Of a DNA stretch of 64,000 nucleotides, positions 44,057 to 53,540 are shown piece after piece (positions within the stretch are counted from its first letter, which is position 1; each line of letters opens with the position of its first letter). The notes below the pieces were generated by a model. It worked only from the letters and a program-made list of their open reading frames with translations, was not told the DNA's origin and searched no databases. The stretch comes from Oxalobacteraceae sp. CFBP 13730 (GTDB taxonomy: Bacteria > Pseudomonadota > Gammaproteobacteria > Burkholderiales > Burkholderiaceae_D): the NCBI GenBank assembly GCA_014841835.1, contig JACYUQ010000004.1, positions 62,001-126,000 of the forward strand, given 5' to 3'. The translations under genes and the position numbers were made by a program.

Positions 44057-45319
44057 ATGATCACACGACAAGACTGCCTGGCCCTCGACGCGGCCGACCC
44101 GCTGGCTCCCCAGCGCAATGCCTTTGCGCTGCCGGACGGCGTGATTTACCTCGATGGCAATTCGCTCGGCGCCCGCCCCCGCGCGGCCCTGCAACGCGCG
44201 CAGGACGTGATCGCCGCCGAATGGGGCAATGACCTGATCCGCAGCTGGAACACGGCCGGCTGGTACGACCTGCCGCAGCGCCTGGGCACCCTGATCGCGC
44301 CGCTGATCGGCGCCGCGGCCGATGAAGTGGTGGTCACCGATTCAACCTCGGTGAACCTGTTCAAGGCGCTGGCCGCGTCGCTCAAGATGCAGGCCGACGC
44401 GCCGGCGCACGCCGCCCGCCGCATCATCCTCACCGAGCGCGACAACTTCCCGAGCGATATCTACATGGCCGAAGGCCTGATCGGCTGGCTCGAGCGCGGT
44501 TACGAGCTGCGCCTGCTCGACAGCTGGGCCGACCTGCCGGCCGCCCTCGAAGGCGACGCCGGCGCCCAGGTGGCGGTCGTGATGCTCACGCACGTGAACT
44601 ACCGCACCGGGCGCATGCTCGACATGAAGACGATCACGGCGCAGATCCACGCCGCCGGTGCGCTGGCGATCTGGGACCTCGCCCATTCGGCCGGCGCGGT
44701 CGAAGTGGATCTGAATGGCGCAAATGCCGACTTCGCGGTGGGCTGCACCTACAAATTCCTCAACGGTGGACCGGGCGCGCCGGCATTCATCTGGGTGCCG
44801 CAGCGCCATCACGCGCAGTTCACGCAGCCGCTCACGGGCTGGTGGGCGCACCGCCAGCCGTTCGCGATGCAGCCGGCGTTCGCGCCGGTGGCCGGCATCA
44901 AGCGCGCGATGTGCGGCACACAGCCGGTGGTGGCGCTGGCGCTGATCGAGTGTGGCCTGGCCGTGTTCCAGGACGTGACGATGGCGGCGCTGCGCAAGAA
45001 GTCGCTGGCGCTGTCGGACCTGTTCCTGGCGCTGCTCGAACAGAAATGCGCTGCGCATCCGCTGGAGCTGATCACGCCGCGCAATCACGCGGACCGTGGC
45101 AGTCAGGTAAGCGTCACGCACCCGCATGGCTACGCGGTGATGCAGGCCCTGATCGCGCGCGGCGTGATCGGCGACTACCGCGAGCCGCAGGTGATGCGCT
45201 TCGGCTTCACGCCGCTGTACACGGGGTATGACGATGTGTGGCAGGCGGTGATGGTACTCAAGGATATCCTGGACCGCAGCGACTATCAGGTCGATGCCAA
45301 GCGCACTGCGGTGACATGA
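44057..45319 (+). CDS. kynU: kynureninase
   Basis: A 420-residue PLP enzyme that cleaves kynurenine to anthranilate and alanine (or 3-hydroxykynurenine to 3-hydroxyanthranilate). The ATG at 44057 gives [16 protein letters not shown], the usual length and start; upstream in-frame codons lack a ribosome site. [57 protein letters not shown] and [15 protein letters not shown] (PLP-lysine in [10 protein letters not shown], about residue 233) are all intact. It is followed 30 bases later by kynA. Divergent from the riboswitch-controlled operon. Confidence 0.96.
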   Translation: MITRQDCLALDAADPLAPQRNAFALPDGVIYLDGNSLGARPRAALQRAQDVIAAEWGNDLIRSWNTAGWYDLPQRLGTLIAPLIGAAADEVVVTDSTSVNLFKALAASLKMQADAPAHAARRIILTERDNFPSDIYMAEGLIGWLERGYELRLLDSWADLPAALEGDAGAQVAVVMLTHVNYRTGRMLDMKTITAQIHAAGALAIWDLAHSAGAVEVDLNGANADFAVGCTYKFLNGGPGAPAFIWVPQRHHAQFTQPLTGWWAHRQPFAMQPAFAPVAGIKRAMCGTQPVVALALIECGLAVFQDVTMAALRKKSLALSDLFLALLEQKCAAHPLELITPRNHADRGSQVSVTHPHGYAVMQALIARGVIGDYREPQVMRFGFTPLYTGYDDVWQAVMVLKDILDRSDYQVDAKRTAVT

Positions 45320-45349
45320 GCGATTCTCGGTCGATTCTCAAGAGAGGAC

Positions 45350-46240
45350 ATGATGCCCTGCCCTGTTACCCCTGATTCGTCCGCCGGCAATGCCGATGTG
45401 AGTGGCTGCCCTGTCGCGCAGCCCGGCTACCACGGCGCCAAGCTCGATTTCAGCAAGGACATGAGCTACGGCGACTACCTGTCGCTCGACACGATCCTCA
45501 ACGCCCAACATCCGCTGTCGCCCGAGCACAACGAGCTGCTCTTCATCGTGCAGCACCAGACCAGCGAACTGTGGATGAAGCTGATGCTGCACGAGCTGCA
45601 CGGTACGCGCGACAACATCGCGCGTGGCCAGTTACCGGCGGCGATGAAGATGCTGGCGCGCGTGGCCGCGATCATGAACCAGCTCGTGCATGCATGGGAT
45701 GTGCTGGCGACGATGACGCCGCCCGAGTACACGGCGATCCGCCCGTATCTTGGCGCGTCGTCGGGATTCCAGTCGCACCAGTATCGCGAGATCGAATTCA
45801 TTTTGGGGAACAAGAACGTCACGCATTTGCAGGTGCACCAGCACAAGCTTGATGCGCATGCGGCGCTGCAGGGCGTGCTGGATAAACCGTCGCTGTATGA
45901 CGAAGCGATCATGGTGATGGCGCGCAGCGGGCTTGCAGTGGATGCGGCGCGGCTTGCCGGGCCGTGGCATCAGGCGACGCGGTCGGATCCGTCGGTGAAG
46001 GCGGCGTGGATGGTCGTGTATCGCGATACCGACCAGTACTGGCCACTGTATGAACTGGGTGAGAAGCTCGTTGATATCGAGACGGCGTTTCGCTTGTGGC
46101 GCTTCCGGCATGTGACGACGGTGCAGCGCGTGATCGGTTTTAAAACCGGCACCGGCGGCACGGACGGTGTGGGGTATCTGCGCAAGATGCTCGATGTCGT
46201 GCTGTTCCCGGAATTGTTCGAACTGCGCACCGAGTTGTAA
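45350..46240 (+). CDS. kynA: tryptophan 2,3-dioxygenase
   Basis: A 296-residue haem enzyme opening the indole ring of tryptophan to N-formylkynurenine. [20 protein letters not shown] (about 63-82) carries the substrate-base histidine, [18 protein letters not shown] (about 138-155) the conserved substrate-binding segment, and [21 protein letters not shown] the proximal haem histidine and GTGG loop near residue 250. An AGAGGA site precedes the ATG. kynB (formamidase), which usually completes this cluster in betaproteobacteria, is absent. Confidence 0.96.
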   Translation: MMPCPVTPDSSAGNADVSGCPVAQPGYHGAKLDFSKDMSYGDYLSLDTILNAQHPLSPEHNELLFIVQHQTSELWMKLMLHELHGTRDNIARGQLPAAMKMLARVAAIMNQLVHAWDVLATMTPPEYTAIRPYLGASSGFQSHQYREIEFILGNKNVTHLQVHQHKLDAHAALQGVLDKPSLYDEAIMVMARSGLAVDAARLAGPWHQATRSDPSVKAAWMVVYRDTDQYWPLYELGEKLVDIETAFRLWRFRHVTTVQRVIGFKTGTGGTDGVGYLRKMLDVVLFPELFELRTEL

Positions 46241-46266
46241 TCATCTTCATTCAAGGACCGCCTGCC

Positions 46267-46647
46267 ATGATTTCCCATCTCGACCACCTGGTGCTGACCT
46301 GCACCGACCTCGATGCGACCAAGCATTTTTATACGGAGGTCATGGGCATGCGTCTGGAAACCTTTGGCGCGGGTCGCATCGCCTTCACATTCGGCAACCA
46401 GAAGATCAACCTGCATCAGCGCGGCGCCGAGTTCGAGCCGAAGGCGCACCTGCCGGTGCCGGGGGCGCTGGATCTGTGTTTCATTGCCTCTAGGCCGCTT
46501 GATGAGGTCATCGCGCACCTGCGCCACTGCGACTGGCCCATTGTCGAAGGGCCGGTCGAGCGGACCGGGGCGACCGGCAAGATCCGCTCGGTGTATCTGC
46601 GTGATCCGGATCTGAATCTGATCGAGATTTCAGAGATGATGAGCTGA
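46267..46647 (+). CDS. VOC-family (glyoxalase/dioxygenase-like) protein
   Basis: A 126-residue protein with the vicinal-oxygen-chelate fold. The repeated beta-alpha-beta-beta-beta modules start at HLDHLVLTCTDLDATKHFYT and DLCFIASRPLDEVIAHLRHC; probable metal ligands are His8 (LDHLVL), a His in INLHQRG (about 54) and a Glu in DLNLIEISE (about 119). Lying 26 bases after kynA it may belong to the kynurenine operon or be an independent glyoxalase-like enzyme. Its 3' end overlaps the convergent hipA by 18 bases. Confidence 0.8.
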   Translation: MISHLDHLVLTCTDLDATKHFYTEVMGMRLETFGAGRIAFTFGNQKINLHQRGAEFEPKAHLPVPGALDLCFIASRPLDEVIAHLRHCDWPIVEGPVERTGATGKIRSVYLRDPDLNLIEISEMMS

Positions 46648-47925
46648 CTGCACAGTGCTTGCTGCAAGTCGTTGAGATGTCGTGTTAATTCGGTCGGACA
46701 TGAATACCTCCAGGTCCGGACCAAACATATCCTTGATCTCATTAAAACTGCTTTGTATTTTTTTGAGTAGCGTATCCATGTACTGCTCTGCATCGATTCT
46801 CGACTTGAAACCAAACCGCGCATAGTCAGTAAGCATCGCCTCCCGATCGATATCACGACGACCGGTGCTCACTTGCATCACCAACAATTTTGGCGTTTCT
46901 TCTGGATTAGGCACGACATCGAACGCAGGTGCCAATCTCCATCGATTCTCTGTCGCATCAAAAATCACGGCGTGATTCCTGGGGTGGTCATCATCGTTAC
47001 CTACCACGGCATTAAAGATCATCCGCCCAAACAATTCCGCCAAATCATCCTTGGGTGCGCCAATTCGCCGCAGCTCTTCAGCCAACCGCGGATAACTGGA
47101 CCCTTTGCTGTCTGCGTCGGTTGTAAACGGATATTGGATCTGAAGCAGCGACGCCGCGCTCACAGCCATTATTCGCTTCTGACCATTTCGGTCAAACCGC
47201 AGAACGCGCACGACGCTGGCGCCTCCAACTAACGCATGATGCCGGGTATCGGCGAAACGCAAGCCAGCCGCCCTGCCCAATTGCTGAGTTCCGTTTTCCA
47301 GCAAGGCCAGATCGACGGTATCAGTAGAAAGGCCAGGCTTCACAAGCCAAAACGTGTCGTCATCCTGAACAGTAGCCTTGGGTCTGGCGCCTCCCAGGCT
47401 TGGCGTGGCGAACAGATGCTTCCTCAACTGTGCATTCACGGCAGGTCTGCGCTCTGAGATCGCAAGGAGCTCTTGAACAAGATCGTCGAGTTTCTGTAGC
47501 TTGGGGCTCGCCAGGTGCGCCACATTTGGCTTTGGCGTAGAACCAACTGCTAATGCACCCCATCGATCACCGTTACCAGCCAATCTGAGGTAGTCAATCG
47601 GTAAGGTGTCCTGAGGAAGGTCGTGTTTTAATCGAAGAAGCAGTTGGCCCCAAGAGTCTGGACTGGCATCCCGCAATACATCGTGTAACCCGTCATAACG
47701 ATGAGCGATGTGTTCGATGGCCTCCAAAAAAGGAAGATTGACTGGGTCTATTGCCCACGTCAGGCCCAGTTCTGCGTAGGATGGTGCGTATCGATACAGC
47801 CCTGCCCGACGCTCTGAGTCACGTTGATAGCGCCCGACAACCACCCACTCGGCAGTGTCTGGGCGTTGCAAGTACACGTAAAGAGGACGCCGCACCCGGC
47901 TAGAAGTAGTCATCGTCGTCGACAT
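46630..47925 (-). CDS. hipA: HipA-family toxin kinase
   Basis: A 431-residue serine/threonine kinase-type toxin; E. coli HipA phosphorylates glutamyl-tRNA synthetase and causes persistence. The N-terminal couple_hipA domain covers about 10-110; the kinase domain has GARPKATVQDDDTFWLVKPG (about 183-202, ATP loop and lysine), FDRNGQKRIMAVSAASLLQI, the catalytic FNAVVGNDDDHPRNHAVI and the Mg-binding WRLAPAFDVVPNPEE. All kinase motifs are intact. It overlaps hipB by 26 bases, which is the normal antitoxin-first arrangement. Confidence 0.92.
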   Translation of the reverse strand: MSTTMTTSSRVRRPLYVYLQRPDTAEWVVVGRYQRDSERRAGLYRYAPSYAELGLTWAIDPVNLPFLEAIEHIAHRYDGLHDVLRDASPDSWGQLLLRLKHDLPQDTLPIDYLRLAGNGDRWGALAVGSTPKPNVAHLASPKLQKLDDLVQELLAISERRPAVNAQLRKHLFATPSLGGARPKATVQDDDTFWLVKPGLSTDTVDLALLENGTQQLGRAAGLRFADTRHHALVGGASVVRVLRFDRNGQKRIMAVSAASLLQIQYPFTTDADSKGSSYPRLAEELRRIGAPKDDLAELFGRMIFNAVVGNDDDHPRNHAVIFDATENRWRLAPAFDVVPNPEETPKLLVMQVSTGRRDIDREAMLTDYARFGFKSRIDAEQYMDTLLKKIQSSFNEIKDMFGPDLEVFMSDRINTTSQRLAASTVQSAHHL

Positions 47926-48223
47926 CTGGTCTAGCTCTCTTGTCCCAGTGATCCATCTGCCACAACGTTATGTCGAGCTCCGGTACGGCGAAGGCCAGCA
48001 CGCCCAATATATTGAGCGCAGCCAGGTACAGGGCTGCATTCACGTTTCCCTCGCCGTGCTCCATCCTCACCAGGGTGGGACGAGAAATGTCCAGGCGCGC
48101 ACAAAGGTCGTGCGCTGTCATCTTCTGCAAGACGCGCTGCTTGCGGATGCATTTACCCCAAATCTTGAGGCGTTCTGCTACAAGGGTTGGTACCTCCGAA
48201 GTCGGTCGGGCGCGCTTAGCCAT
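47900..48223 (-). CDS. hipB: HipB-like Xre-family antitoxin
   Basis: A 107-residue DNA-binding antitoxin. The helix-turn-helix is KMTAHDLCARLDISRPTLVRMEHGEGN (about residues 36-62). The N-terminal positively charged segment and the acidic tail (DHWDKRARPDVDDDDYF) are typical of HipB proteins, which repress their own operon and block HipA. It precedes and overlaps hipA. Confidence 0.9.
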   Translation of the reverse strand: MAKRARPTSEVPTLVAERLKIWGKCIRKQRVLQKMTAHDLCARLDISRPTLVRMEHGEGNVNAALYLAALNILGVLAFAVPELDITLWQMDHWDKRARPDVDDDDYF

Positions 48224-48248
48224 GTCTTCCTCTGCTCATAATTTTTAC

Positions 48249-48268
48249 TTTACACCTACTAATGTAAA
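48249..48268. promoter_or_regulatory. candidate HipB operator
   Basis: TTTACA-8 bases-TGTAAA is a perfect inverted repeat located 26-45 bases before the hipB ATG. E. coli HipB sites have the same geometry (5-base arms, 8-base spacer). Sequence specificity is inferred. Confidence 0.6.
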
Positions 48269-48374
48269 AATTGTGATCTATGTTGACACTTGTCGCCGAA
48301 GCATTGATTTTACAGTTACGTGCTCATTGCAAATTCAATGTTCATCCTGCCTCGAAGAAGGGTATGCCTACTAC

Positions 48375-48408
48375 AAAAAAAACCCACTCCCTCAAAGAGG
48401 AAATGGGC
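48375..48408 (-). terminator. rho-independent terminator of ssb
   Basis: On the minus strand CCCATTTCCTC, a TTT loop and GAGGGAGTGGG form an 11-pair stem with two G-U pairs, followed by eight T. It starts 28 bases after the ssb stop. Confidence 0.9.
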
Positions 48409-48435
48409 TTTTTTTCGTTCCTCAAAACTTCTATA

Positions 48436-48957
48436 TCAGAACGGAATGTCGTCATCCATATCCGAGAAGTTCGGTGCCGGCTTCGGCTGCGGACGTGCTG
48501 CCGGTGCCGGTGGCGCCTGGCGTGGTGCTTGCTGGCGTGGCTGCTGTGGCGCCGAGTAGTCGTCGTCCATGCCGCCACCGCCCATACCGCCACCCATGCC
48601 GCCGCCGTCGCCGCCCATGCCCTGGCGACCGCCCAGCATTTGCATGTTTTCAGCGATGACGTCGGTTGCGTAGCGCTCGATGCCGTCCTTGTCGGTGTAC
48701 TTGCGGGTCTGCAGGCGGCCTTCGACGTAGACCGACGAGCCTTTTTTCAGGTATTGCGCGACGATCTCGGCCAGGCGGCCGAAGAACGAAATACGGTGCC
48801 ACTCGGTCAGCTCTTTTTGCTCGCCGGTGTTGCGGTCTTTGGATTTGTACGAGGTGGCGACCGCGATGTTCGCGATGGCGTCGCCGCTCGGCATGTAGCG
48901 CACTTCTGGGTCGCGGCCGAGGTTGCCAACGATGATGACCTTGTTAACTGATGCCAT
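48436..48957 (-). CDS. ssb: single-stranded DNA-binding protein
   Basis: A 173-residue protein that coats ssDNA in replication, recombination and repair. The OB fold occupies residues 1-110 ([60 protein letters not shown]). A Gly/Met-rich then Pro/Gln-rich linker leads to the conserved acidic tip DMDDDIPF, which binds partner proteins. It is divergent from uvrA, as in E. coli, with a LexA box in the shared region. Confidence 0.97.
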   Translation of the reverse strand: MASVNKVIIVGNLGRDPEVRYMPSGDAIANIAVATSYKSKDRNTGEQKELTEWHRISFFGRLAEIVAQYLKKGSSVYVEGRLQTRKYTDKDGIERYATDVIAENMQMLGGRQGMGGDGGGMGGGMGGGGMDDDYSAPQQPRQQAPRQAPPAPAARPQPKPAPNFSDMDDDIPF

Positions 48958-49426
48958 TTGATTACTCCTGCTGGGTATGATCAGCCCTGACTCTGCATGG
49001 TTCTAGGCGTCAGGGAACGTGGTGGTACAGCGCACTATTATGAGGCCGGCGCCCGGATTTGCCACAACAATTTGTTGAAATCCATCAGCCGTAACGCAGT
49101 GTCATCCCGTCGATTTTGTTGTCAATCCGACCTCATCCATAGCTCAGTAGGGAAATTTATTTTGCGAATCTGAACGCTTTGTCATTGAACCATTCAGAGG
49201 GCGACCCACATACGGCGGACATGTCGTTGTCCAGGCCATCGCGCCACCCGGATGCGCTTGCCGATTCGGCAAGGCGCACATTAGAACCACTGGACAAATA
49301 TACAGCCGTAACAAAAACCAGCTACACTAATGGGTTCTCCCCGATTGGCCCGCTGACCCGGTCGCTTAGCGTTCGCGGCTCCGCCACGGTGGCCCACATA
49401 AACTAATAGAAAGTCTGCCCAACTTA
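48958..49426. other. ssb-uvrA divergent promoter region
   Basis: About 470 bases without a convincing gene. It contains the LexA box at 49290-49305; a short frame at 49179-49406 has no recognisable product. Confidence 0.5.
49290..49305. promoter_or_regulatory. LexA (SOS) box for uvrA
   Basis: CTGGACAAATATACAG fits the CTG-N10-CAG consensus, with an AT-rich centre. It lies 122-137 bases before the uvrA ATG in the region shared with ssb. Confidence 0.7.
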
Positions 49427-52288
49427 ATGGAAGAAATTCGCATTCGTGGTGCCCGCACGCACAATCTGAAGAACATCAATCTCGACCTGCCGCGCAACAA
49501 GCTGATCGTGATCACGGGTTTGTCGGGCTCCGGCAAGTCGTCGCTCGCTTTCGACACCTTGTATGCCGAAGGCCAGCGCCGCTACGTCGAGTCGCTGTCG
49601 GCCTACGCGCGCCAGTTCCTGCAGCTGATGGAAAAGCCCGATGTCGACCTGATCGAGGGTCTGTCCCCGGCGATTTCGATCGAGCAGAAGGCCACCTCGC
49701 ACAACCCGCGCTCGACCGTCGGCACCGTCACCGAAATCCACGATTACCTGCGCCTGCTGTATGCGCGCGTCGGCACGCCGTATTGCCCGCAGCACCCGCA
49801 CCATCCGCTGGCCGCGCAGACCGTGTCGCAGATGGTCGACTCGGTGCTGGCCATGCCGGAAGGCACCAAGCTGATGATCCTGGCGCCGGTCGTGGCTGGC
49901 CGCAAGGGCGAGCATGGCGACCTGTTCCTGTCGATGCAGGCCCAGGGCTTCGTGCGGTTCCGTATCGCCAGCGGCGTGGCCGCGGCCAAGATCTACGAGA
50001 TCGACGAGCTGCCCAAGCTGAAGAAGACCGAGAAGCACACGATCGACGTCGTGATCGACCGCATCAAGGTCAATCCGGACATCAAGCAGCGCCTGGCCGA
50101 GAGTTTCGAGACCGCACTGCGCCTGGCCGATGGCCGCGCGGTTGCGTACGAAATGGACACCGAGAACATGACGGTGTTCTCGAACAAGTTCGCCTGTAAT
50201 GTCTGCGGCTACTCATTGCAAGAGCTGGAACCGCGCCTGTTCTCGTTCAATAACCCGATGGGCGCCTGCCAGGAATGTGACGGCCTGGGCCACATCGAAT
50301 TCTTCGATCCGAAACGGGTCGTGGCCTTCCCGCATCTGTCGCTGGCGTCCGGCGCCGTGAAGGGCTGGGATCGCCGCAACCAGTTCTACTTCCAGATGCT
50401 GCAAAACCTGGCGTCGCACTACGACTTCGACCTCGACGTGCCGTTCGACAAGCTGCCGGCGGCATCGCAGGATGCCGTGCTGTTCGGCTCGGGCAAGACA
50501 GCGATCCCGTTCAGCTATGTCAACGAGCGCGGCCGCACGGTGATTCGTGAGCACACGTTTGAAGGCGTCGTCAATAACCTGCAGCGCCGCTATCGCGAAA
50601 CCGATTCGATGGCCGTCAAGGAAGAGCTGGCGAAGTTCATCAACGAAAAGAAATGCCCGTCGTGCGAAGGCGCGCGTCTGCGCACCGAAGCTAGGTACGT
50701 GAAAATCGGCCAGGGCGCACAGCAGCGCGCGATCTATGAAGTGTCCGATAAGCCCCTTCGCGATACGCTCGAATTCTTCGAAACGCTCGAACTGACCGGC
50801 GCCAAGAAGGACATCGCCGAGCGCGTGATCAAGGAGATCATTTCGCGCCTCAAGTTCCTGAACAACGTTGGCCTGGATTACCTGTCGCTCGACCGCAGCG
50901 CGGACACCTTGTCCGGCGGCGAAGCGCAGCGTATTCGCCTGGCGTCGCAGATCGGCTCGGGCCTGACGGGCGTCATGTACGTGCTCGACGAGCCGTCGAT
51001 CGGCCTGCACCAGCGCGACAACGATCGCCTGATCGCGACGCTGAAACACCTGCGCGACATCGGCAACAGCGTGCTGGTGGTCGAGCACGACGAAGATGCA
51101 ATCCGCACTGCCGACTACATCGTCGACATGGGGCCGGGCGCGGGCGTGCACGGCGGGCAGATCATCGCCGAAGGCACGCTCGAGCAGATCATGAAGAACG
51201 AGCATTCGGTCACGGCCCAGTACCTCGATGGCCGCCGCCGGATTGAAGTGCCGAAGAAGCGCACCAAGGCCGATCCGGCGCGCCAGCTGGTGATCACGGG
51301 TGCCAAGGGCAATAACCTGAAGGATGTGACGCTGACGCTGCCGGTGGGCTTGATGACCTGCATCTCGGGCGTCTCGGGTTCGGGCAAGTCGACCCTGATC
51401 AACGACACGCTGTATCCGGCGCTGTCGCGTCACCTGTACGGCTCGCAGACCGAGCCGGCCGAGCACACGTCGATCCACGGCCTGGAACACTTCGACAAGG
51501 TGATCTCGGTCGACCAGGCGCCGATCGGCCGCACGCCGCGCTCGAATCCGGCGACATACACGGGCCTGTTCACACCGATCCGCGACCTGTTCTCGACGGT
51601 GCCGACGGCCAAGGAACGCGGCTACAGCGCGGGCCGCTTCTCGTTCAACGTCAAGGGCGGACGCTGCGAAGCATGCCAGGGCGATGGCGTGATCAAGGTC
51701 GAGATGCACTTCCTGCCGGACGTGTACGTGCCGTGCGATGTCTGCCACGGCAAGCGCTACAACCGCGAAACGCTGGAAGTCAATTACAAGGGCAAGAACA
51801 TCACCGAGGTGCTGGAACTGACCGTCGAGGATGCGCACGAGTTCTTCAAGCCGGTGCCGGTGATTGCGCGCAAGCTGCAGACGCTGCTGGACGTGGGCCT
51901 CGGCTACATCAAGCTGGGGCAGAGTGCGACGACTTTATCGGGCGGTGAAGCGCAGCGCGTCAAGCTCTCGCTCGAGCTGTCCAAGCGCGACACGGGCCGC
52001 ACGCTGTATATCCTGGATGAGCCGACGACCGGCCTGCACTTTGCCGACATCGATCTGCTGCTCAAGGTGATTCACCGCCTGCGCGACCAGGGCAATACGC
52101 TGGCGATCATCGAGCACAACCTGGACGTCATCAAGACGGCGGACTGGGTGGTCGACCTGGGGCCGGAAGGCGGCGCTGGCGGCGGCGTCATTGTGGCGAC
52201 GGGTACGCCGGAAGACGTGGCCAAGAACAAGGGCAGCGCCACCGGCAAGTATCTGAAGCCATTATTGAAGGCGCCTGCAAAGGCGTAA
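49427..52288 (+). CDS. uvrA: UvrABC excinuclease subunit A
   Basis: A 953-residue ATPase that recognises DNA damage and loads UvrB. Both ABC modules are complete: Walker [20 protein letters not shown] (about 31-49) with signature [16 protein letters not shown] and Walker [11 protein letters not shown] (about 500-530), and [15 protein letters not shown] (about 645) with [16 protein letters not shown] and LDEPTTGLH. Zinc fingers CNVCGYS ... CQECDGLG and CEACQGDG ... CDVCHGKRY are intact. It is preceded by an SOS box and followed by a strong terminator. Confidence 0.98.
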   Translation: MEEIRIRGARTHNLKNINLDLPRNKLIVITGLSGSGKSSLAFDTLYAEGQRRYVESLSAYARQFLQLMEKPDVDLIEGLSPAISIEQKATSHNPRSTVGTVTEIHDYLRLLYARVGTPYCPQHPHHPLAAQTVSQMVDSVLAMPEGTKLMILAPVVAGRKGEHGDLFLSMQAQGFVRFRIASGVAAAKIYEIDELPKLKKTEKHTIDVVIDRIKVNPDIKQRLAESFETALRLADGRAVAYEMDTENMTVFSNKFACNVCGYSLQELEPRLFSFNNPMGACQECDGLGHIEFFDPKRVVAFPHLSLASGAVKGWDRRNQFYFQMLQNLASHYDFDLDVPFDKLPAASQDAVLFGSGKTAIPFSYVNERGRTVIREHTFEGVVNNLQRRYRETDSMAVKEELAKFINEKKCPSCEGARLRTEARYVKIGQGAQQRAIYEVSDKPLRDTLEFFETLELTGAKKDIAERVIKEIISRLKFLNNVGLDYLSLDRSADTLSGGEAQRIRLASQIGSGLTGVMYVLDEPSIGLHQRDNDRLIATLKHLRDIGNSVLVVEHDEDAIRTADYIVDMGPGAGVHGGQIIAEGTLEQIMKNEHSVTAQYLDGRRRIEVPKKRTKADPARQLVITGAKGNNLKDVTLTLPVGLMTCISGVSGSGKSTLINDTLYPALSRHLYGSQTEPAEHTSIHGLEHFDKVISVDQAPIGRTPRSNPATYTGLFTPIRDLFSTVPTAKERGYSAGRFSFNVKGGRCEACQGDGVIKVEMHFLPDVYVPCDVCHGKRYNRETLEVNYKGKNITEVLELTVEDAHEFFKPVPVIARKLQTLLDVGLGYIKLGQSATTLSGGEAQRVKLSLELSKRDTGRTLYILDEPTTGLHFADIDLLLKVIHRLRDQGNTLAIIEHNLDVIKTADWVVDLGPEGGAGGGVIVATGTPEDVAKNKGSATGKYLKPLLKAPAKA

Positions 52289-52314
52289 TACGCTGCTTCA
52301 GGTAGCACAATAGA

Positions 52315-52351
52315 ACAGGGGCAACGCCAGCGGCGCTGCCCCTGTTTTTTA
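52315..52351 (+). terminator. rho-independent terminator of uvrA
   Basis: ACAGGGGCA ... TGCCCCTGT with an inner GCGCC/GGCGC-like stem, followed by six T. A near-identical hairpin stands on the other side of the merR gene at 53446. Confidence 0.9.
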
Positions 52352-53380
52352 TGCGCGCAAGGCCTGCATTGCCGCGCTGATGAACGCGCTCATGCGCTCG
52401 TCGACCATCCCGGATTGCCGCAGTGCTGGCTCGTTCTGCAGGGCTTGCCGGATCTTTTGCTGGGTTGCCGGCTGGTCGCCTGCAAACGAGCGGAACAGAT
52501 CGAACCACGCCAGCGCCAGCGCGCGTGCCTGCGGCGAGTCGGGCGCATGGCCTTCGTCCATCGCCGTGCGGACCTGCGCCACGAGCGGCGGCCACTCGGC
52601 ATCGCGCTTGCCGAAGTTGGCGCGCATGAAGGCAAATTCATCGTCGTCGAGATAGTTCCGGTAGATCGACAACTGGTGCGCTTTCGATGCCGCCAGGATG
52701 AACGTCATCATCTGCGGCGAAATGCCGGTGCGCTCCTGCACGCTGGGTTCGTGTTCGTGCATCGCGTTCAGCTTGGCGAACAGGATCGGATTGTCACCGG
52801 TATCGCGCCGGACTTTGGTCATCCACGCCATCGACAAGGCCTGCGCCCGGGGATCTCCAGGATCGGTGCCAGCATCCATCAGCGCCTGCACCTGCGCCAC
52901 GAGTGCCTGCCACTCGGGCTCGACATCATCGGCCTGGGTATAGATCGGTAATTGCGTGAGTTCTTCCTGCGAAAAATATTTGTCGTACATGGTCATGTGC
53001 TCCAGCGTTGTCAGCCAATCTGCCAGATCCGGTTTTTGTCCGTCGGCCAGCTGCCCCTGCAGTTGCGACAGGCGGCTGCGCAAGGCTTTGGCCTGCTGGA
53101 TCTGCTCGGTCAGCAGGCCGATCTGGCGCGCGACGACCGTGGCCAGCGACAGGTCGGCTCTGGTGAGGGTGGTTCCGATGTCGGCCAGCACCAGCCCGAA
53201 CCTGCGCAATGCCAGAATGCGGTGCAGGCGGGCGATGTCGGCTTCGTTGTACAGCCGGTAGCCGGCATCGGAACGCGCAGAAGGCGATAGCAACCCGATC
53301 GCGTCGTAATGGTGCAAGGCACGGACCGTCAAGCCAGTGCGTTTTGCCAGTTCCCCAATTTTCAGCAGCATCGTTGTCAC
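52349..53380 (-). CDS. MerR-family regulator with two TipAS domains
   Basis: A 343-residue regulator. The MerR helix-turn-helix is KIGELAKRTGLTVRALHHYD (about residues 7-26) followed by the wing YRLYNEADIARLHRI and a dimerisation coil (about 80-115). Two tandem copies of the TipAS antibiotic-binding fold follow: about 128-225 (MYDKYFSQEELTQLPIYTQ ... QALVAQVQALMDAGTDPGDP) and about 226-335 (WPPLVAQVRTAMDEGHAPDSPQ). TipA-type proteins sense thiopeptides and other hydrophobic drugs. The start may be the ATG three codons in (53371). The 3' end overlaps the uvrA terminator by a few bases. Confidence 0.88.
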   Translation of the reverse strand: MTTMLLKIGELAKRTGLTVRALHHYDAIGLLSPSARSDAGYRLYNEADIARLHRILALRRFGLVLADIGTTLTRADLSLATVVARQIGLLTEQIQQAKALRSRLSQLQGQLADGQKPDLADWLTTLEHMTMYDKYFSQEELTQLPIYTQADDVEPEWQALVAQVQALMDAGTDPGDPRAQALSMAWMTKVRRDTGDNPILFAKLNAMHEHEPSVQERTGISPQMMTFILAASKAHQLSIYRNYLDDDEFAFMRANFGKRDAEWPPLVAQVRTAMDEGHAPDSPQARALALAWFDLFRSFAGDQPATQQKIRQALQNEPALRQSGMVDERMSAFISAAMQALRA

Positions 53381-53445
53381 CCTTTCTTCATGCGTGAAGA
53401 AAGGATGGAGCCTGACGCCACGTGAGGGTCAAGCCTACAATGAAT

Positions 53446-53483
53446 CAGGGGCAGCGCCACCGGCGCTGCCCCTGTTCTTTTTT
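53446..53483 (+). terminator. second copy of the uvrA-type terminator hairpin
   Basis: CAGGGGCAGCGCC, ACC loop, GGCGCTGCCCCTG is a perfect 13-base-pair stem followed by a T-rich tract on the plus strand. It differs from the hairpin at 52315 at only about two positions in the stem, yet no plus-strand gene ends before it. Confidence 0.8.
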
Positions 53484-53540
53484 TATATTTTCACCGCCAC
53501 GAAGACGGCGCCTCCCCCACCAGGCAGTTCGAGCTTAAGC

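Noticed and set aside
49179..49406. Possible 75-residue gene in the ssb-uvrA region
   Set aside because: It spans the LexA box and has no protein-like composition.
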